A stretch of DNA of 64,000 nt from Latescibacteria bacterium UBA6620 (GTDB lineage: Bacteria > Latescibacterota > UBA2968): the NCBI GenBank assembly GCA_002433075.1, contig DJHM01000011.1:191135-255134 (forward strand). Reading direction: 5' to 3'. The notes beneath the pieces are model-generated. The model saw only the letters and a list, made by a program, of their open reading frames with translations. It was not told where the DNA came from and made no database searches. Positions 1-9,642 of this stretch are shown piece by piece; within the stretch, counting starts at the first letter, position 1; each line of letters begins with the position of its first letter. A program made the translations under genes and the position numbers.

Positions 1-1699
1 ACGTCGTCTCGTGACTGCCGACGCCATCGACCCCTCGATCAGCGCGAGCCCCCGATCGCACGCGTGCTGCATCAACCTCGCCGTGTTTGCAAATTCCCTC
101 ACCATGAGATCCCCCTCTTCCCCTGAAAGCCTCGCCTCACTGAGCGAACTCATCACCTCGTCGATCGTCGCGCGTGTTCGGAGCAGGTCGTCCGCCGTAA
201 CCCCCTCAGGCACGGCTTCATCATCTCCGGCCAAGATCAGATGGAACAACGTGCTCGCCCCCCGAACTGTCGTACCCACCTCCTGGTAGAAGTTCCCCAG
301 ATCGTGGGCCAGCCATCCGATGCGCCCTGCACGATCACCGTAAACGCGAAGATCCAGCGCTCGCGCTAGGCGGCCATCGTCAAAATCGCCGTTCCACGCG
401 CAGGCCGCCCCCGCGGCACAACACGGTTCGCTGATCGAGTAGTAATGCCAGTGTCCCTTGTCCCCCCAGTCGGTGTTCACGAAACCGATCGCCCCGTGGT
501 CCTTCCCTGCCGGGGACGCGAGTTTCTGATTCGCCAAACACGTTTCCGTGCACCCTCCCAGACTGTACCAGGCCGACGTGCCGGGCACGACACAAAACGG
601 GAGTCCGGCTGAGGCAATCCGGCCACAGGTTCGATCGAAAGGAGTGTCGACATCGTAGTTCCAGTCCATTAATGACGATGTCGTCCGGGACTTCTTCGTA
701 AAGGTCGGGATACTGATTCAGTATATCACTCGCGATCAGCGCCTGATGCCCGCGATTGCGGACCAGTCGGTCGATTTCCAGGACGAAGTCTAGGTAAACG
801 CGATCTCGTCCCTTCTCCTCACAAGCGGCCTTGCTCTTCCCTTGCCCGAGACCGAACGTCTCGTCGCACCACGGCGCGAACCGAGTCGACTCGAAATGTG
901 GAAGAAGCTGATCGTAAAGATCCTCCAGCAACGCCAGACTGCCGGGATTTCCCGGATGCAGACTTTAGGGATGCGGACTCCATCTGCCCCGCGACAGGGC
1001 ATAGCCATCAGGCGCTTCCGCAAGATGGCGATACTCAGAATGGTTCAGGAAGCGACGAAAGTGACCAAACGAATTCTGATTCGGAACCAGCTCGATGAAT
1101 CGATGGCGGCAGTACGCGTCAAGTTCCACGATTTCGGCCCGCGTCAGCGGGTCTGCGTCTTTCCACACCGTTTCGTGTCCTTCATACGCAAACGTTTGCT
1201 CCGTGTAGAGGAAAACCTGGTTGATCTTCCATTCGGCGAGTCGATCGACCCAGCCGAACAGCGTCTCCATCTTCGGAATCTTGTCCCGACTGACGTCCAT
1301 CGTCGCGCCACGGATGGGAAAATCGGGCGTGTCCCAAATCCTGCAGGTCGGAACCCACCCCAGTCTCTGCCGCAACAGCTGACGGACGGTCACCGCCCCG
1401 TAGTAGGCGCCGGCGTCGTCCCCCGTTCTCACCCGGATTCCGTTGTGCGTCACATCGATCTCGAACGATTCTCTTGCCCCAAACTCCGAGTCGCACACGA
1501 TAGTGATAAAGGCCTCCGCTCGCTGTGCACACGTGACGACCCACTGTTCGGACACATCGAGCCCCTGGCGCAATCGAATCGCAGACCTCTCTTCACCTCC
1601 AATCAGGAGGACTTGCCCGCTGTCGGGAACCTTCACCCAGTTTCCGTCGTGAGAAAGACGACGTGGAAACGGTAACAGCACGATGTCGGCGGCGGGCAC
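1..1699 (-). pseudogene. GH20 beta-N-acetylhexosaminidase-like, interrupted and cut by the window edge
   Basis: Hydrolyses terminal N-acetylhexosamine residues if functional. The start is GTG at 1699. The N-terminal half shows the GH20 accessory domain and the strand IRGATMDVSRDKIPK that opens the catalytic barrel. The acid/nucleophile region appears as CDETFGLGQGKS, containing the family's Asp-Glu pair. Two lesions interrupt it. An in-frame TAA lies at 965-967, with the same frame continuing as SLHPGNPGSLALLEDLYDQ. A +1 frameshift sits at about 669-672, after which the frame resumes as DWNYDVDTPFDRTCGR and runs off the left edge. It is either a pseudogene or a sequence with two errors. No signal peptide is visible, so the product would be cytoplasmic. 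Confidence 0.8.
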
Positions 1700-1944
1700 C
1701 TGTGTCTCCGTATCTCAGAATCATCATAACGTGTTACAAAATTGTCGCTTAGGATAAATGAGCGCCCTTCCCAAGTCAAGGCGCCGGACAGGATTCGGCC
1801 TTGCCTGGGTTTCGTCGGCCGAGTACATTGGCCAGCCCTGCAACACCTCAATCCGCCTCGACAGGGTCGACTTCGACCGCCTCAACCCGAGCGCCCCCTT
1901 CGGACGACAGGCACTACGATGCACGCCATCTCAGATCGATCCCA

Positions 1945-2712
1945 ATGAATGAGAACATCGTCCATCTGCTGAGTGACTGGCCGTTCGACCCAGAGAACAG
2001 CATTCGGAAAGTCATCGATGAAGACGGGACCGAACGCATCCAGGTACGAGTGGACCAGGGTGCGTTCCAGGGAATCCTGCAGATGGATCTGGACGGTCGC
2101 CCCGATGGCAGAAGACCCCACGACCAGGACTTCGTTCTGGAGCATTATCGGGACAAACTCGACACGCTCATCACCGACAACGGCTCGGATGAGGAATTTA
2201 CGCTGAGCGAGTCCGACTGCAAGGAACTGTTCGACGAGAGTCGCAGGATGTACGAGCGTTACGTTTTTCTCCTTCAGATCCAGGACTACGACCGGGTCAT
2301 CCGCGACACCGAGTTCAACATGGCTCTGTTCCGGTTCGTGAACCGGTATGCGGATCGGGAGGAAGACCAGCTCAACCTCGAGAAGTGGTGGCCCTACATC
2401 ATCCGAATCCACGCAGTAGCGCGTGTGATGATCGCCATGCAGAACGAGGACTTCGACGCCTCATTCACGATCATTGACGAGGCCAGAGACCGAATCAAGG
2501 ATCTCGACGAAGTGGACGCAGAAGAGTTCAGGGTCGAGCAGCGACGTTCCGTTCAGGCCCTCGATGACCTGGCGAAGGAACTGGATGAAAAGCGGCCCCA
2601 CACCCTGTTCGACCAGCTGAAGAAGGAGCTCGATCAGGCCATCAAGCGCGAGGAATTCGAGCGCGCGGCCAAACTGCGCGACCGTCTGAGAGAGTTGGAA
2701 GAAGAAGCCTGA
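1945..2712 (+). CDS. UVR-motif (UvrB/UvrC-type) protein
   Basis: A 255-residue acidic protein. Only the last ~35 residues are recognisable: LFDQLKKELDQAIKREEFE followed by RAAKLRDRLREL is a UVR motif, the helical hairpin used by UvrB, UvrC and McsA-like proteins for protein contacts. The rest has no domain I recognise and is rich in Asp and Glu. I chose ATG 1945 rather than the upstream in-frame start because the 48 preceding residues are Pro/Ser/Thr-rich non-coding-like sequence. It is followed at once by a stem-loop terminator, so it is probably monocistronic. Its role in repair or stress response is inference. Confidence 0.75.
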   Translation: MNENIVHLLSDWPFDPENSIRKVIDEDGTERIQVRVDQGAFQGILQMDLDGRPDGRRPHDQDFVLEHYRDKLDTLITDNGSDEEFTLSESDCKELFDESRRMYERYVFLLQIQDYDRVIRDTEFNMALFRFVNRYADREEDQLNLEKWWPYIIRIHAVARVMIAMQNEDFDASFTIIDEARDRIKDLDEVDAEEFRVEQRRSVQALDDLAKELDEKRPHTLFDQLKKELDQAIKREEFERAAKLRDRLRELEEEA

Positions 2713-2738
2713 ACGAGGGCGTTTTCCTGCGAAACAGA

Positions 2739-2769
2739 CCCTGAATGGAGCTCCATCTCAGGGATTTTT
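2739..2769 (+). terminator. intrinsic terminator after the UVR-motif gene
   Basis: CCCTGAATG and CATcTCAGGG pair with one bulged C (arms 2739-2747 and 2754-2763), and the stem is followed by A and T5. It lies 26 bp after the stop codon of the upstream gene and directly abuts the next promoter. Confidence 0.7.
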
Positions 2770-2770
2770 C

Positions 2771-2799
2771 TTGACACATTTCGTGCTTGGTCCTACCTT
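2771..2799 (+). promoter_or_regulatory. sigma-70-type promoter for the ilv leader and ilvB
   Basis: TTGACA (2771-2776), a 17-bp spacer, then TACCTT (2794-2799). The predicted transcription start is near 2806, shortly upstream of the leader peptide start. The -35 is a perfect consensus match. Confidence 0.65.
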
Positions 2800-2833
2800 G
2801 GGAAGGCTGTCCGAGAATTTCAGCCCTGAATAA

Positions 2834-2935
2834 ATGGACCCTATGACTACACAACCCACCCGGACGACCCCGCTTATCCTCGTAGTCGAAGGCGTAGGGA
2901 CTGTCGTATCCAGACGGCGGTGGGGTCGCGTATAA
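2834..2935 (+). CDS. branched-chain amino acid leader peptide
   Basis: A short reading frame of 33 codons (or 30 from the in-frame ATG at 2843) ending in TAA at 2933. The middle reads LILVVEGVGTVV, so 8 of 12 consecutive codons (2873-2908) specify Leu, Ile or Val. This is the hallmark of leader peptides that sense charged branched-chain tRNAs upstream of ilv and leu operons. No strong Shine-Dalgarno sequence is visible, which is a weakness of the call. Ribosome stalling on the LILVV run would leave the following CGGCGG at 2915-2920 free to act as antiterminator. Confidence 0.75.
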   Translation: MDPMTTQPTRTTPLILVVEGVGTVVSRRRWGRV

Positions 2936-2966
2936 CGGTCATCAACCTGATCGAACCAACCCGCCG
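2915..2966 (+). promoter_or_regulatory. ilv attenuator: antiterminator pairing
   Basis: CGGCGG at 2915-2920 (inside the Arg codons of the leader peptide) is perfectly complementary to CCGCCG at 2961-2966, which is part of the 5' arm of the terminator stem. Pairing of the two would prevent terminator formation. A ribosome that reaches the leader stop codon at 2933 would cover 2915-2920 and permit termination, whereas one stalled at the Leu/Ile/Val codons would not. Confidence 0.65.
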
Positions 2967-2990
2967 CAAAGAACATTGCGGCGGGTTTTT
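2960..2990 (+). terminator. ilv attenuator terminator
   Basis: A perfect 10-bp stem, CCCGCCGCAA (2960-2969) with TTGCGGCGGG (2976-2985), has a 6-nt loop and is followed by T5 and then CTTT. It sits between the leader peptide stop and the ilvB ribosome-binding site, where a regulated terminator is expected. Confidence 0.85.
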
Positions 2991-3054
2991 CTTTAGAACG
3001 AAGGACACCGGCACAGACCGGCAGACTCCCCCAGGGACCAAGGAGACACATCGA

Positions 3055-4863
3055 ATGGCTGGCAAGACACAGACAGCGACCACCGAGGATAACGGTCGCG
3101 CTGAACAGCGTTCGGCCCCGCCCACGCTCGAACAACCCACGACCCCCATGAACGGTGCGGATATCCTCATCCACGCCATCGTCCGAGAGGGCGTCGATGT
3201 GCTCTTCGGTTATCCGGGCGGCGCTTCGATGGAAATTCACCAGGCAATTACCCGTTCCCACCTGCGATGCGTGCTGTGCCGCCACGAACAGGGCGAGATC
3301 TTCGCGGCCGAGGGCTACGCGAAGGCCACCGGGCGTGTGGGAGTGTGCGTCGCAACCTCAGGCCCCGGCGCGACGAACCTGGTGACCGGACTCGCCGATG
3401 CCAAGATGGACAGCGTCCCCCTGGTCGCCGTGACGGGCCAGGTGCCTAGCGCCAACATCGGTCGGGACGCGTTCCAGGAAACCCCCATCATCGAGATCAC
3501 GCGACAGATCACGAAACACAACTATCTCGTCGAGCATATCGAAGACATCCCGAGGATCGTGAAAGAGGCGTTCTACATTGCCAACTCCGGGCGACCTGGA
3601 CCCGTTCTCATCGACATCCCGAAGGACGTGCAACAGTCCACGGCCATCCCCCACTTTCCGGATCACGTCTCGATCCCCAGCTACACGCCGAACGCCCACG
3701 CCAGCCGCGACGAACTCGCCAAGGTCGCCGAAATGATCAAGACCGCCAATCGTCCCATCATCTACGCCGGCGGAGGAATCGTCACTTCGGGCGGATCTCA
3801 GGCGCTGCGAGAGTTCGCGGTCAAGACGAACATTCCCGTCGCGCAGACCCTGATGGGCCTTGGCGCGTTCCCCGAAACACACGATCTATCGCTACAGATG
3901 CTGGGGATGCACGGATCGGTCTACGCCAACTACGCGGTCAATCACGCAGACCTGCTGCTGGCCTTTGGCGTGCGTTTCGACGATCGGGTTACGGGGAAAC
4001 TCGAGGAGTTCTGCAAGCACGGAAGGATCGTGCACATTGACGTCGATCCATCCGAGCTAAACAAAAATAAAGAGGCCCACGTGCCCATCGAGAGCGACAT
4101 CAAATACGCACTCGAGGAGCTCCTGGGGCTGGTCGAACCCGGCGACTACGAAGCTTGGCACGCCAACATCGACGCCCAGAGGAAACGCCATCCTTTCAGC
4201 TACCAGAAAATGAAGGACGTAATCCTCCAGCAGGACGCCATCGACACCCTCTACCGACTCACCGAAGGCAAGGCCGTCATCTCCACAGGGGTGGGTCAGC
4301 ACCAGATGTGGGCGGCTCAGTTCTATCAGTTCGACGAGCCTCGCAACTGGCTGACTAGCGGGGGTCTGGGCGCAATGGGATTCGGCCTCCCGGCCGCTTT
4401 GGGCGCCCAGCTCGCCCGGCCAGACGCACTCGTCATCGATATCGACGGCGATGGTTCTTTCGCCATGAACGTTCAGGAACTCGCCACCCTGCACGCCGAG
4501 CAGATTCCTGTCAAAGTGCTCATCCTGAACAACCAGCACCTGGGTATGGTGGTCCAGTGGGAGGACCGGTTTTACGAGGGTAACCGCGGGCATACCTACA
4601 TCGGGGATCCCGAAGCTTCGGGCGCAACCGACGACATGCAGGCCACCCCCGGACACCTGATCTTCCCCGATTACGTCAAGGTAGCCGAAGGATTCAAAGT
4701 CCCGGCTGAGCGAATCGAACATCGAAAAGATTTGGAACCCGCCCTCACCCGAATGATCGAATCGAAGGGCCCCTACTTGCTCGACATCAGCGTGCCCTAC
4801 CAGGAGCACGTGCTCCCGATGATCCCGTCTGGCCATACGTTTGCGGACATCATTACCGAGTAG
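3055..4863 (+). CDS. ilvB: acetolactate synthase, large (catalytic) subunit
   Basis: A ThDP-dependent enzyme that condenses two pyruvates, or pyruvate with 2-oxobutyrate, in valine, leucine and isoleucine synthesis. It has 602 residues, normal for the family plus a disordered N-terminal tail of ~30. The catalytic Glu is in RHEQGEIFAAEGYAK (E78). The C-terminal ThDP/Mg motif runs from GDGSFAMN to ILNN, and the substrate/FAD region includes FGVRFDDRVTGK. The start ATG 3055 follows AAGGAG, although the frame is open further upstream through the attenuator. Expression is expected to be controlled by the attenuator upstream. The regulatory subunit gene ilvN, which usually follows, is absent here. 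Confidence 0.93.
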   Translation: MAGKTQTATTEDNGRAEQRSAPPTLEQPTTPMNGADILIHAIVREGVDVLFGYPGGASMEIHQAITRSHLRCVLCRHEQGEIFAAEGYAKATGRVGVCVATSGPGATNLVTGLADAKMDSVPLVAVTGQVPSANIGRDAFQETPIIEITRQITKHNYLVEHIEDIPRIVKEAFYIANSGRPGPVLIDIPKDVQQSTAIPHFPDHVSIPSYTPNAHASRDELAKVAEMIKTANRPIIYAGGGIVTSGGSQALREFAVKTNIPVAQTLMGLGAFPETHDLSLQMLGMHGSVYANYAVNHADLLLAFGVRFDDRVTGKLEEFCKHGRIVHIDVDPSELNKNKEAHVPIESDIKYALEELLGLVEPGDYEAWHANIDAQRKRHPFSYQKMKDVILQQDAIDTLYRLTEGKAVISTGVGQHQMWAAQFYQFDEPRNWLTSGGLGAMGFGLPAALGAQLARPDALVIDIDGDGSFAMNVQELATLHAEQIPVKVLILNNQHLGMVVQWEDRFYEGNRGHTYIGDPEASGATDDMQATPGHLIFPDYVKVAEGFKVPAERIEHRKDLEPALTRMIESKGPYLLDISVPYQEHVLPMIPSGHTFADIITE

Positions 4864-4898
4864 GCTGGTAACGATCGGTAAGGGACGAATTAGCGTCT

Positions 4899-4921
4899 CG
4901 GGAACTTCCCGGGGCCTTTTT
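4899..4921 (+). terminator. weak possible terminator after ilvB
   Basis: CGGGA-ACT-TCCCG is a short 5-bp hairpin at 4899-4911, followed by GGGCC and T5. It is positioned 36 bp after the ilvB stop. The stem is weak and is separated from the T run, so this is tentative. Confidence 0.35.
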
Positions 4922-5057
4922 CGTGTACTCCGGGAACGGCTTTTGCACGCTCTGTCAGCCGTTGCCAGGCGAACAGCCAATGTCACCCGCATCGGCGATG
5001 GTTCCGCACACGTGTGACATAAATCGACAGATCGGCTCAACGGATGGTCAACGAAGG

Positions 5058-5855
5058 ATGAGATTTCCGATTCCCACGCTTACCGCACTCGTAATCCTCG
5101 CCCTGGCCTTTGCGGACATAACCGGCGCCTCCGGCCAACAGACCGTCGCCCTCGAGATGGGCAGCGGCTGGTTGAGACGCGACTGGGATGAGTGCGAGGA
5201 CCCCTCACGACTGATCCAGACGGACCGGTCCATCACGATCCAAACTGAAAAATCAGCCTCGCTTTACTGGCAGGTGCCCACGCGCCACGGCCCGATGCCC
5301 ATCGACACGGATGAAGATTGGATCCAGGAGTGCGACCGGCCGCCGCGGGACTTCGCCAGCGAGGTACAGGAAATGGACCAGGAATCGGGCGTGTTGCTCG
5401 ACATCCAGGATCATCGATACCTCTCGTGGAAGTGGCGCGTGAGCAATACGGTCGACGATTCCGAAACGGTGGACCGGAAGGGAAAAGTTCAACTCCGAGG
5501 GGACGACTTTGCCGCCAAGTTCGGCATCAGTATGCTGCGCAAGGGAAGTACAGATCTCCGCGAAATCGCATATGTCTGGACCCGGTCTCTCCCGAAGGAA
5601 TCCGTCCTGGTCCAGGAAAAGCGGATCCTGTTCTGGAAGTTCAAATACCACAGAATCGTCGCGGAATCGGGAGAGGAGAATGCTGGGTCGTGGGTGAACG
5701 AAGTCCGGGATCTCTACGCCGACTACAAGCGAATCTATCCCGATGAAGAGCCCGGTCGTATCGTGCGTGTCTACGTGATGACCGACTCCGACAACACGCA
5801 GGGGGCGGTCACCGGATCGTTCTCGGACCTGGCCTTCCACAAGTCGCCACCTTGA
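5058..5855 (+). CDS. DUF3047 family exported protein
   Basis: 265 residues. ATG 5058 follows a purine-rich AACGAAGG. The first ~25 residues form a signal peptide ending near GASGQQ, so the protein is probably periplasmic. The body matches the DUF3047 pattern as I know it: LSWKWRV, then RGDDFAAKFGIS, then IAYVWT, then GRIVRVYVMTDSDNT. The biochemical function of the family is unknown to me. It lies between ilvB and the polyphosphate kinase on the same strand with its own spacing, so co-transcription is uncertain. Confidence 0.75.
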   Translation: MRFPIPTLTALVILALAFADITGASGQQTVALEMGSGWLRRDWDECEDPSRLIQTDRSITIQTEKSASLYWQVPTRHGPMPIDTDEDWIQECDRPPRDFASEVQEMDQESGVLLDIQDHRYLSWKWRVSNTVDDSETVDRKGKVQLRGDDFAAKFGISMLRKGSTDLREIAYVWTRSLPKESVLVQEKRILFWKFKYHRIVAESGEENAGSWVNEVRDLYADYKRIYPDEEPGRIVRVYVMTDSDNTQGAVTGSFSDLAFHKSPP

Positions 5856-5921
5856 CTTGTAGAAGGCCCATCTCTAAGTTTTTCACGTCTCTGTCTTGTC
5901 AGGCGATTCCCAGAGGAAGCG

Positions 5922-7397
5922 ATGCTGGATACCGTCGATCTGAGTAAGCGTACTCGGAAAACCGAATACAAAGCTCGCAAGGACGATCTCGAGAACCAGC
6001 TGGGCGAGCTGCAACGCAAGCTCCGCGACCTGGAACTTCCGATGATCATCCTGTTCGAGGGATGGGGGGCGTCGGGGAAGGGCACGCTGATCAACAAACT
6101 GTTGCTTTCTCTGGATCCGAGGGGGGCAACCGTACACAGCATCACCGAGCCTACAGCCGAGGAGCACAGCCACCCGTATCTGTGGCGCTTTTGGACTCGG
6201 ACACCTGCCCGCGGCCGCATCGCTATCTTCGACCGGTCCTGGTACAGCCGGTTTCTGATCGAGGACTACGATCGGTCGATCGCGGACAAGGTAGGCGATC
6301 GCACCTATGAAGAAGTCAACGCGTTCGAGCGCCAGCTCATCGACGACGGCTGCATCCTCCTCAAGTTCTTCCTCCACATCTCCCCCAAGGAGCAGGAAGC
6401 CCGCTTCAAAGAGTTGGAGAGCAATCCCTCCACGGCGTGGCGGGTCACCGAACGAGACTGGGAAAAACATCGTCATTACGGACGCTATGCCAAGATCACC
6501 AATCTGATGATGGCGCGTACCAGTACGCAGTACGCACCCTGGACCGTCGTCGAGGCCGAGGACTGGCGATATGCCACTCAGAAGGTCTTCAGCACCGTCA
6601 TACAGTCGGTCGAGACGCGAGTTCGGACCCACAACCAGACCGAAGTCAGGTTCGGCTCACCCCCTCCTGACCAAGATCCCGCTCCTGACAAACTGAGCGA
6701 GGTAGATCTGTCTCCCAAGCTGTCGCGAAGTGAGTACGGCAACCAGCTCAGAAAGCACCAGGAACGAGCACGAGAGCTCGAACACGAGTTATATCATCAG
6801 GGTCGGTCGGCGATCATCGTCTACGAAGGGTGGGACGCCGCCGGCAAGGGCGGAAACATGAAGCGCCTGCTGCGTCGGATGGACCCACGCGGCTACGAGG
6901 TCATTCCGATCGCTGCGCCCAATTACGTCGAGAAGGCGCACCACTACTCGTGGCGGTTCTGGCAGGTGATACCCAGAGACGGACACATTGCCGTTTTCGA
7001 TCGGTCCTGGTACGGGCGGGTGCTCGTCGAGCGGGTCGAGGGATTCTGCACCCAGGAGGAGTGGAAGCGTGCCTACCGCGAGATCAACGAGATGGAAGAA
7101 CACCTCGTCAACCACGGCACGATCGTCTTCAAGTTCTGGATGCACATCGACAGCGAAACTCAGCTCAGAAGATTCCAGGATCGACAGCGTACTCCCCACA
7201 AGCGATGGAAAATGACCGACGAGGACTGGCGGAACCGTAACAAGTGGGACCAGTATCACGCCGCCTTCAACGAGATGATCTACCGAACCAACACGGACTT
7301 CGCACCCTGGACGATCGTGGAGTCGAACGACAAGCGCTACGCCCGCATCAAGACGCTCAAGACCTTCTGCGCGGAACTCGAGCGTCAGCTTCGATAG
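5922..7397 (+). CDS. polyphosphate:AMP phosphotransferase (tandem PPK2 domains, class II)
   Basis: Transfers phosphate from polyphosphate to AMP to give ADP. There are two PPK2 domains in tandem (491 residues). Domain 1 has Walker A GWGASGKG and Walker B FDRSWYSRF; domain 2 has GWDAAGKG and FDRSWYGRVLVERVEG. Both end in a WTIVE/WTVVE motif with a downstream Arg-Tyr. Two-domain PPK2 proteins are known as polyphosphate:AMP phosphotransferases, in which the second domain is usually the active one. Start ATG 5922 follows GAGGAAGCG. A strong terminator follows the gene, so it is probably monocistronic. Confidence 0.9.
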   Translation: MLDTVDLSKRTRKTEYKARKDDLENQLGELQRKLRDLELPMIILFEGWGASGKGTLINKLLLSLDPRGATVHSITEPTAEEHSHPYLWRFWTRTPARGRIAIFDRSWYSRFLIEDYDRSIADKVGDRTYEEVNAFERQLIDDGCILLKFFLHISPKEQEARFKELESNPSTAWRVTERDWEKHRHYGRYAKITNLMMARTSTQYAPWTVVEAEDWRYATQKVFSTVIQSVETRVRTHNQTEVRFGSPPPDQDPAPDKLSEVDLSPKLSRSEYGNQLRKHQERARELEHELYHQGRSAIIVYEGWDAAGKGGNMKRLLRRMDPRGYEVIPIAAPNYVEKAHHYSWRFWQVIPRDGHIAVFDRSWYGRVLVERVEGFCTQEEWKRAYREINEMEEHLVNHGTIVFKFWMHIDSETQLRRFQDRQRTPHKRWKMTDEDWRNRNKWDQYHAAFNEMIYRTNTDFAPWTIVESNDKRYARIKTLKTFCAELERQLR

Positions 7398-7416
7398 CCC
7401 CAGAACCCTGGACACG

Positions 7417-7449
7417 AAAGAGCCCATCACGCATCGCGATGGGCTCTTT
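7417..7449. terminator. bidirectional intrinsic terminator
   Basis: AAAGAGCCCATC (7417-7428) and GATGGGCTCTTT (7438-7449) form a perfect 12-bp stem with a 9-nt loop. The A/T-rich ends allow termination in both directions, serving the phosphotransferase gene (+) and the convergent PhyH gene (-). Confidence 0.85.
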
Positions 7450-7472
7450 GCTTTGGACAAGCTGGCCAGACC

Positions 7473-8249
7473 TCAGTCCACATCGAGAACGTATCGGGCC
7501 AGCGGAGACAGTCTCTTCGCCGTTTCCAGCCTCAGGTATTCTCGCTGGTTCGTCTGTTGCGCGTGCTCTCGTACAATGAACGCGCAGTGAAGGGTCCGCC
7601 GGGGCGATCCATCGAGGTTCGTGTAAGAGCTGTGCCACACGTTCCCGTTGAACACGGCCACAGATCCCGCCTTCCCCGTCAGGTGAACCTGGTCCGGCTG
7701 GTCCGCTTCCCGGTCTTCCAGATAGTCGCGGATGGACCCTGCCTTCAGATGGCTTCCCGGGATCAGGCGGGTGGCACCGTTTGACGTCGTGAAGTCATCC
7801 AGCATCCACATCGAGTTCACGACGTCGTAGGTCCCGCCCGGGACCGCTGGCTGGTTTGTATCCGCGTGAAGACTCTGAAGCCCGTTGCCTTTCGTGGGAT
7901 CGTGACCGTTCACCGAATGGAGTTTGAACGGACGTTTCAGTACATAGCCTACCGCAGCCAGCAGGAACGGCTCCAGGTAGACGCTGTCGAACGCCTCGTC
8001 CTTGTTCACGAGGTCGGCCAGTCGTCGAACTCCGTCCATCTGGGCCACCTCGGCCCCGGCCGCCTCCCCTTCCTCGACAAAGACCCGATCGAACGCGTGA
8101 CGCAGATCGTAAACCCGGCTCTCGCCGATGACATCCTCGAAAATCACATAGCCGAGTTCGTCCAACTGGCGCCTCTGCTCGGTCGATAAGAGATACGGAG
8201 CCAGACCGAGCCTTCCGAGTTCCGGATCCGTTGTTTCCCCGTGATTCAT
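7473..8249 (-). CDS. PhyH-family Fe(II)/2-oxoglutarate dioxygenase
   Basis: 258 residues, a typical length for bacterial PhyH proteins. The iron-binding HxD is in SLHADTNQP. The distal His is in VWHSSYTN, with the 2OG-binding Arg ten residues on (SPRRTLH). The middle shows the family's NGATRLIPGSH motif. Start ATG 8249 is preceded by CAGGAG. The substrate is unknown. It stands alone between a convergent terminator and a decayed permease gene. Family membership is certain; the reaction (hydroxylation of some organic substrate) is inferred. Confidence 0.9.
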   Translation of the reverse strand: MNHGETTDPELGRLGLAPYLLSTEQRRQLDELGYVIFEDVIGESRVYDLRHAFDRVFVEEGEAAGAEVAQMDGVRRLADLVNKDEAFDSVYLEPFLLAAVGYVLKRPFKLHSVNGHDPTKGNGLQSLHADTNQPAVPGGTYDVVNSMWMLDDFTTSNGATRLIPGSHLKAGSIRDYLEDREADQPDQVHLTGKAGSVAVFNGNVWHSSYTNLDGSPRRTLHCAFIVREHAQQTNQREYLRLETAKRLSPLARYVLDVD

Positions 8250-8420
8250 TCAATTCTCCTGATTCAGGCTGTATCCCTGACGACCTCTGCTTCGAAGCCG
8301 GTTACTCACCTACAGCGAAATCTGTAACCCGTAACGAGTTCGGGTACTCCGGGTGCACAAGATCCGTCACCCGTATCTCGAGTTCGGTGCGATATGCGAA
8401 GTTTTTGAGCCATCGCCGCA

Positions 8421-9642
8421 TCAACAGAAAGAAAATCTGACCCCGATCTCCTTCGTCCGTTGTTCGACTGTATATGCCGTCAGCCCGAAGAGACCGAGGC
8501 ACGCCACAAAGATGGCCAGTGACGCGAACACGGTAAACAGCTGAGCCAGCCGCCTGTCTTCGCGGTAAAGCGAGTCAATCTGTTCGTCCACGAACCAGAA
8601 CCGGAACAGTCTGTTGGGCACGAATCGATTCCAGGTCTCCTCCAGATGATCGACCGTCTCCGAGAAATTCTCGGACCGGACCCTGAGGGAGAGATAAGAA
8701 CAAAAATGGAATCGCATATAGATTGCGGTGGGTCCGATGGGCCTTTCGAGCGATTCGTGGTGGTAGTCCTCTACAACGCCGATCACCGTCCCCTGGCGTT
8801 CGAGGAAGACCACCTCGAACCGCTTCCCGAGAGGCTCCTCCCATCCAAACTGTTTCACCGCAGCTTCATTCACGATAACGGCATCTGTGAAGTCGCTCCT
8901 CGTGGCCACCGAAAAATTCCGGCCCTCCACCAACTTCATTCCAAATGTGTCGAGATAATCTTCATCGGCCTGTTGTAGTGGCATATAGACTTCGTCGTGG
9001 CCCTCCCCCTCCGAACGAACAAGCCTCAGGCGGCTGAGCCCCATCCCCTCGGGGAAGGTGTAGGCGGTGGCCTTTTCGACACCCGGGTGTTCGAGGAACG
9101 CGCGCTTCACCGCGGGATAGCGGGCGGCCAGGTATTCGCTCCGATCCGCACGCGACTCCCGGTGACTCAAAAAGACAGGCAGGACGATGAGATGGTCGCG
9201 CCTGAATCCGAGGTCTTTGTGTCGAATGAAGTTCACCTGTCGCCAGACGGTCACAGCGGCGACCGCCAGAAGTACAGAGAGCACGAACTGCAGTACAGCC
9301 AGCCCGCTCCGCAGCCCGGCCCATCGACCGGGCCGTCGACAGGTTCATAAAATTGATACACGCGACCGCCAGCACCGCAATGCCTGCGGCCGAGAACAGG
9401 TAGACGTGTCGGATGTCACCCTGGAGCTTCGGAGACTGGACACGCTCCGCGTGCCGGCGGGACCCCTGAGTATCGATGCCGTAATCTCTGGCGGTAAACA
9501 GGTGGGCTCGGGACAGGGGCTGTAGCCGATACGTATTGGACGCCCTGATCTTCGCCCCCATATGGCGTTCCATAAACGCAGTCAGCTTCGGCTCGAGGTC
9601 ACGAGGATGGACGTTCCGTCTAAGGTGGATGTACGTGAAATC
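8421..9642 (-). pseudogene. decayed FtsX/MacB-like ABC transporter permease
   Basis: This is the remnant of an ~800-residue permease. It begins within the extracytoplasmic domain (TYIHLRRNVHPRDLEPKL), continues through the transmembrane segment YLFSAAGIAVLAVACINFMN LSTARS, and then jumps out of frame at about 9320 to GLRSGLAVLQFVLSVLLAV, skipping the usual REVGIRKVLGA segment. It runs through a second extracytoplasmic domain and stops right after TKEIGVR, before the conserved last helices. So it has an internal out-of-frame deletion, a lost C-terminus, and a 5' fusion to the nucleotidyltransferase frame. It is not functional as a transporter. Confidence 0.8.

Noticed and set aside
4057..5040. 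327-residue minus-strand frame across the ilvB 3' end
   Set aside because: It is antisense to the strongly conserved acetolactate synthase and shows no domain. Long antisense frames are common in GC-rich DNA.
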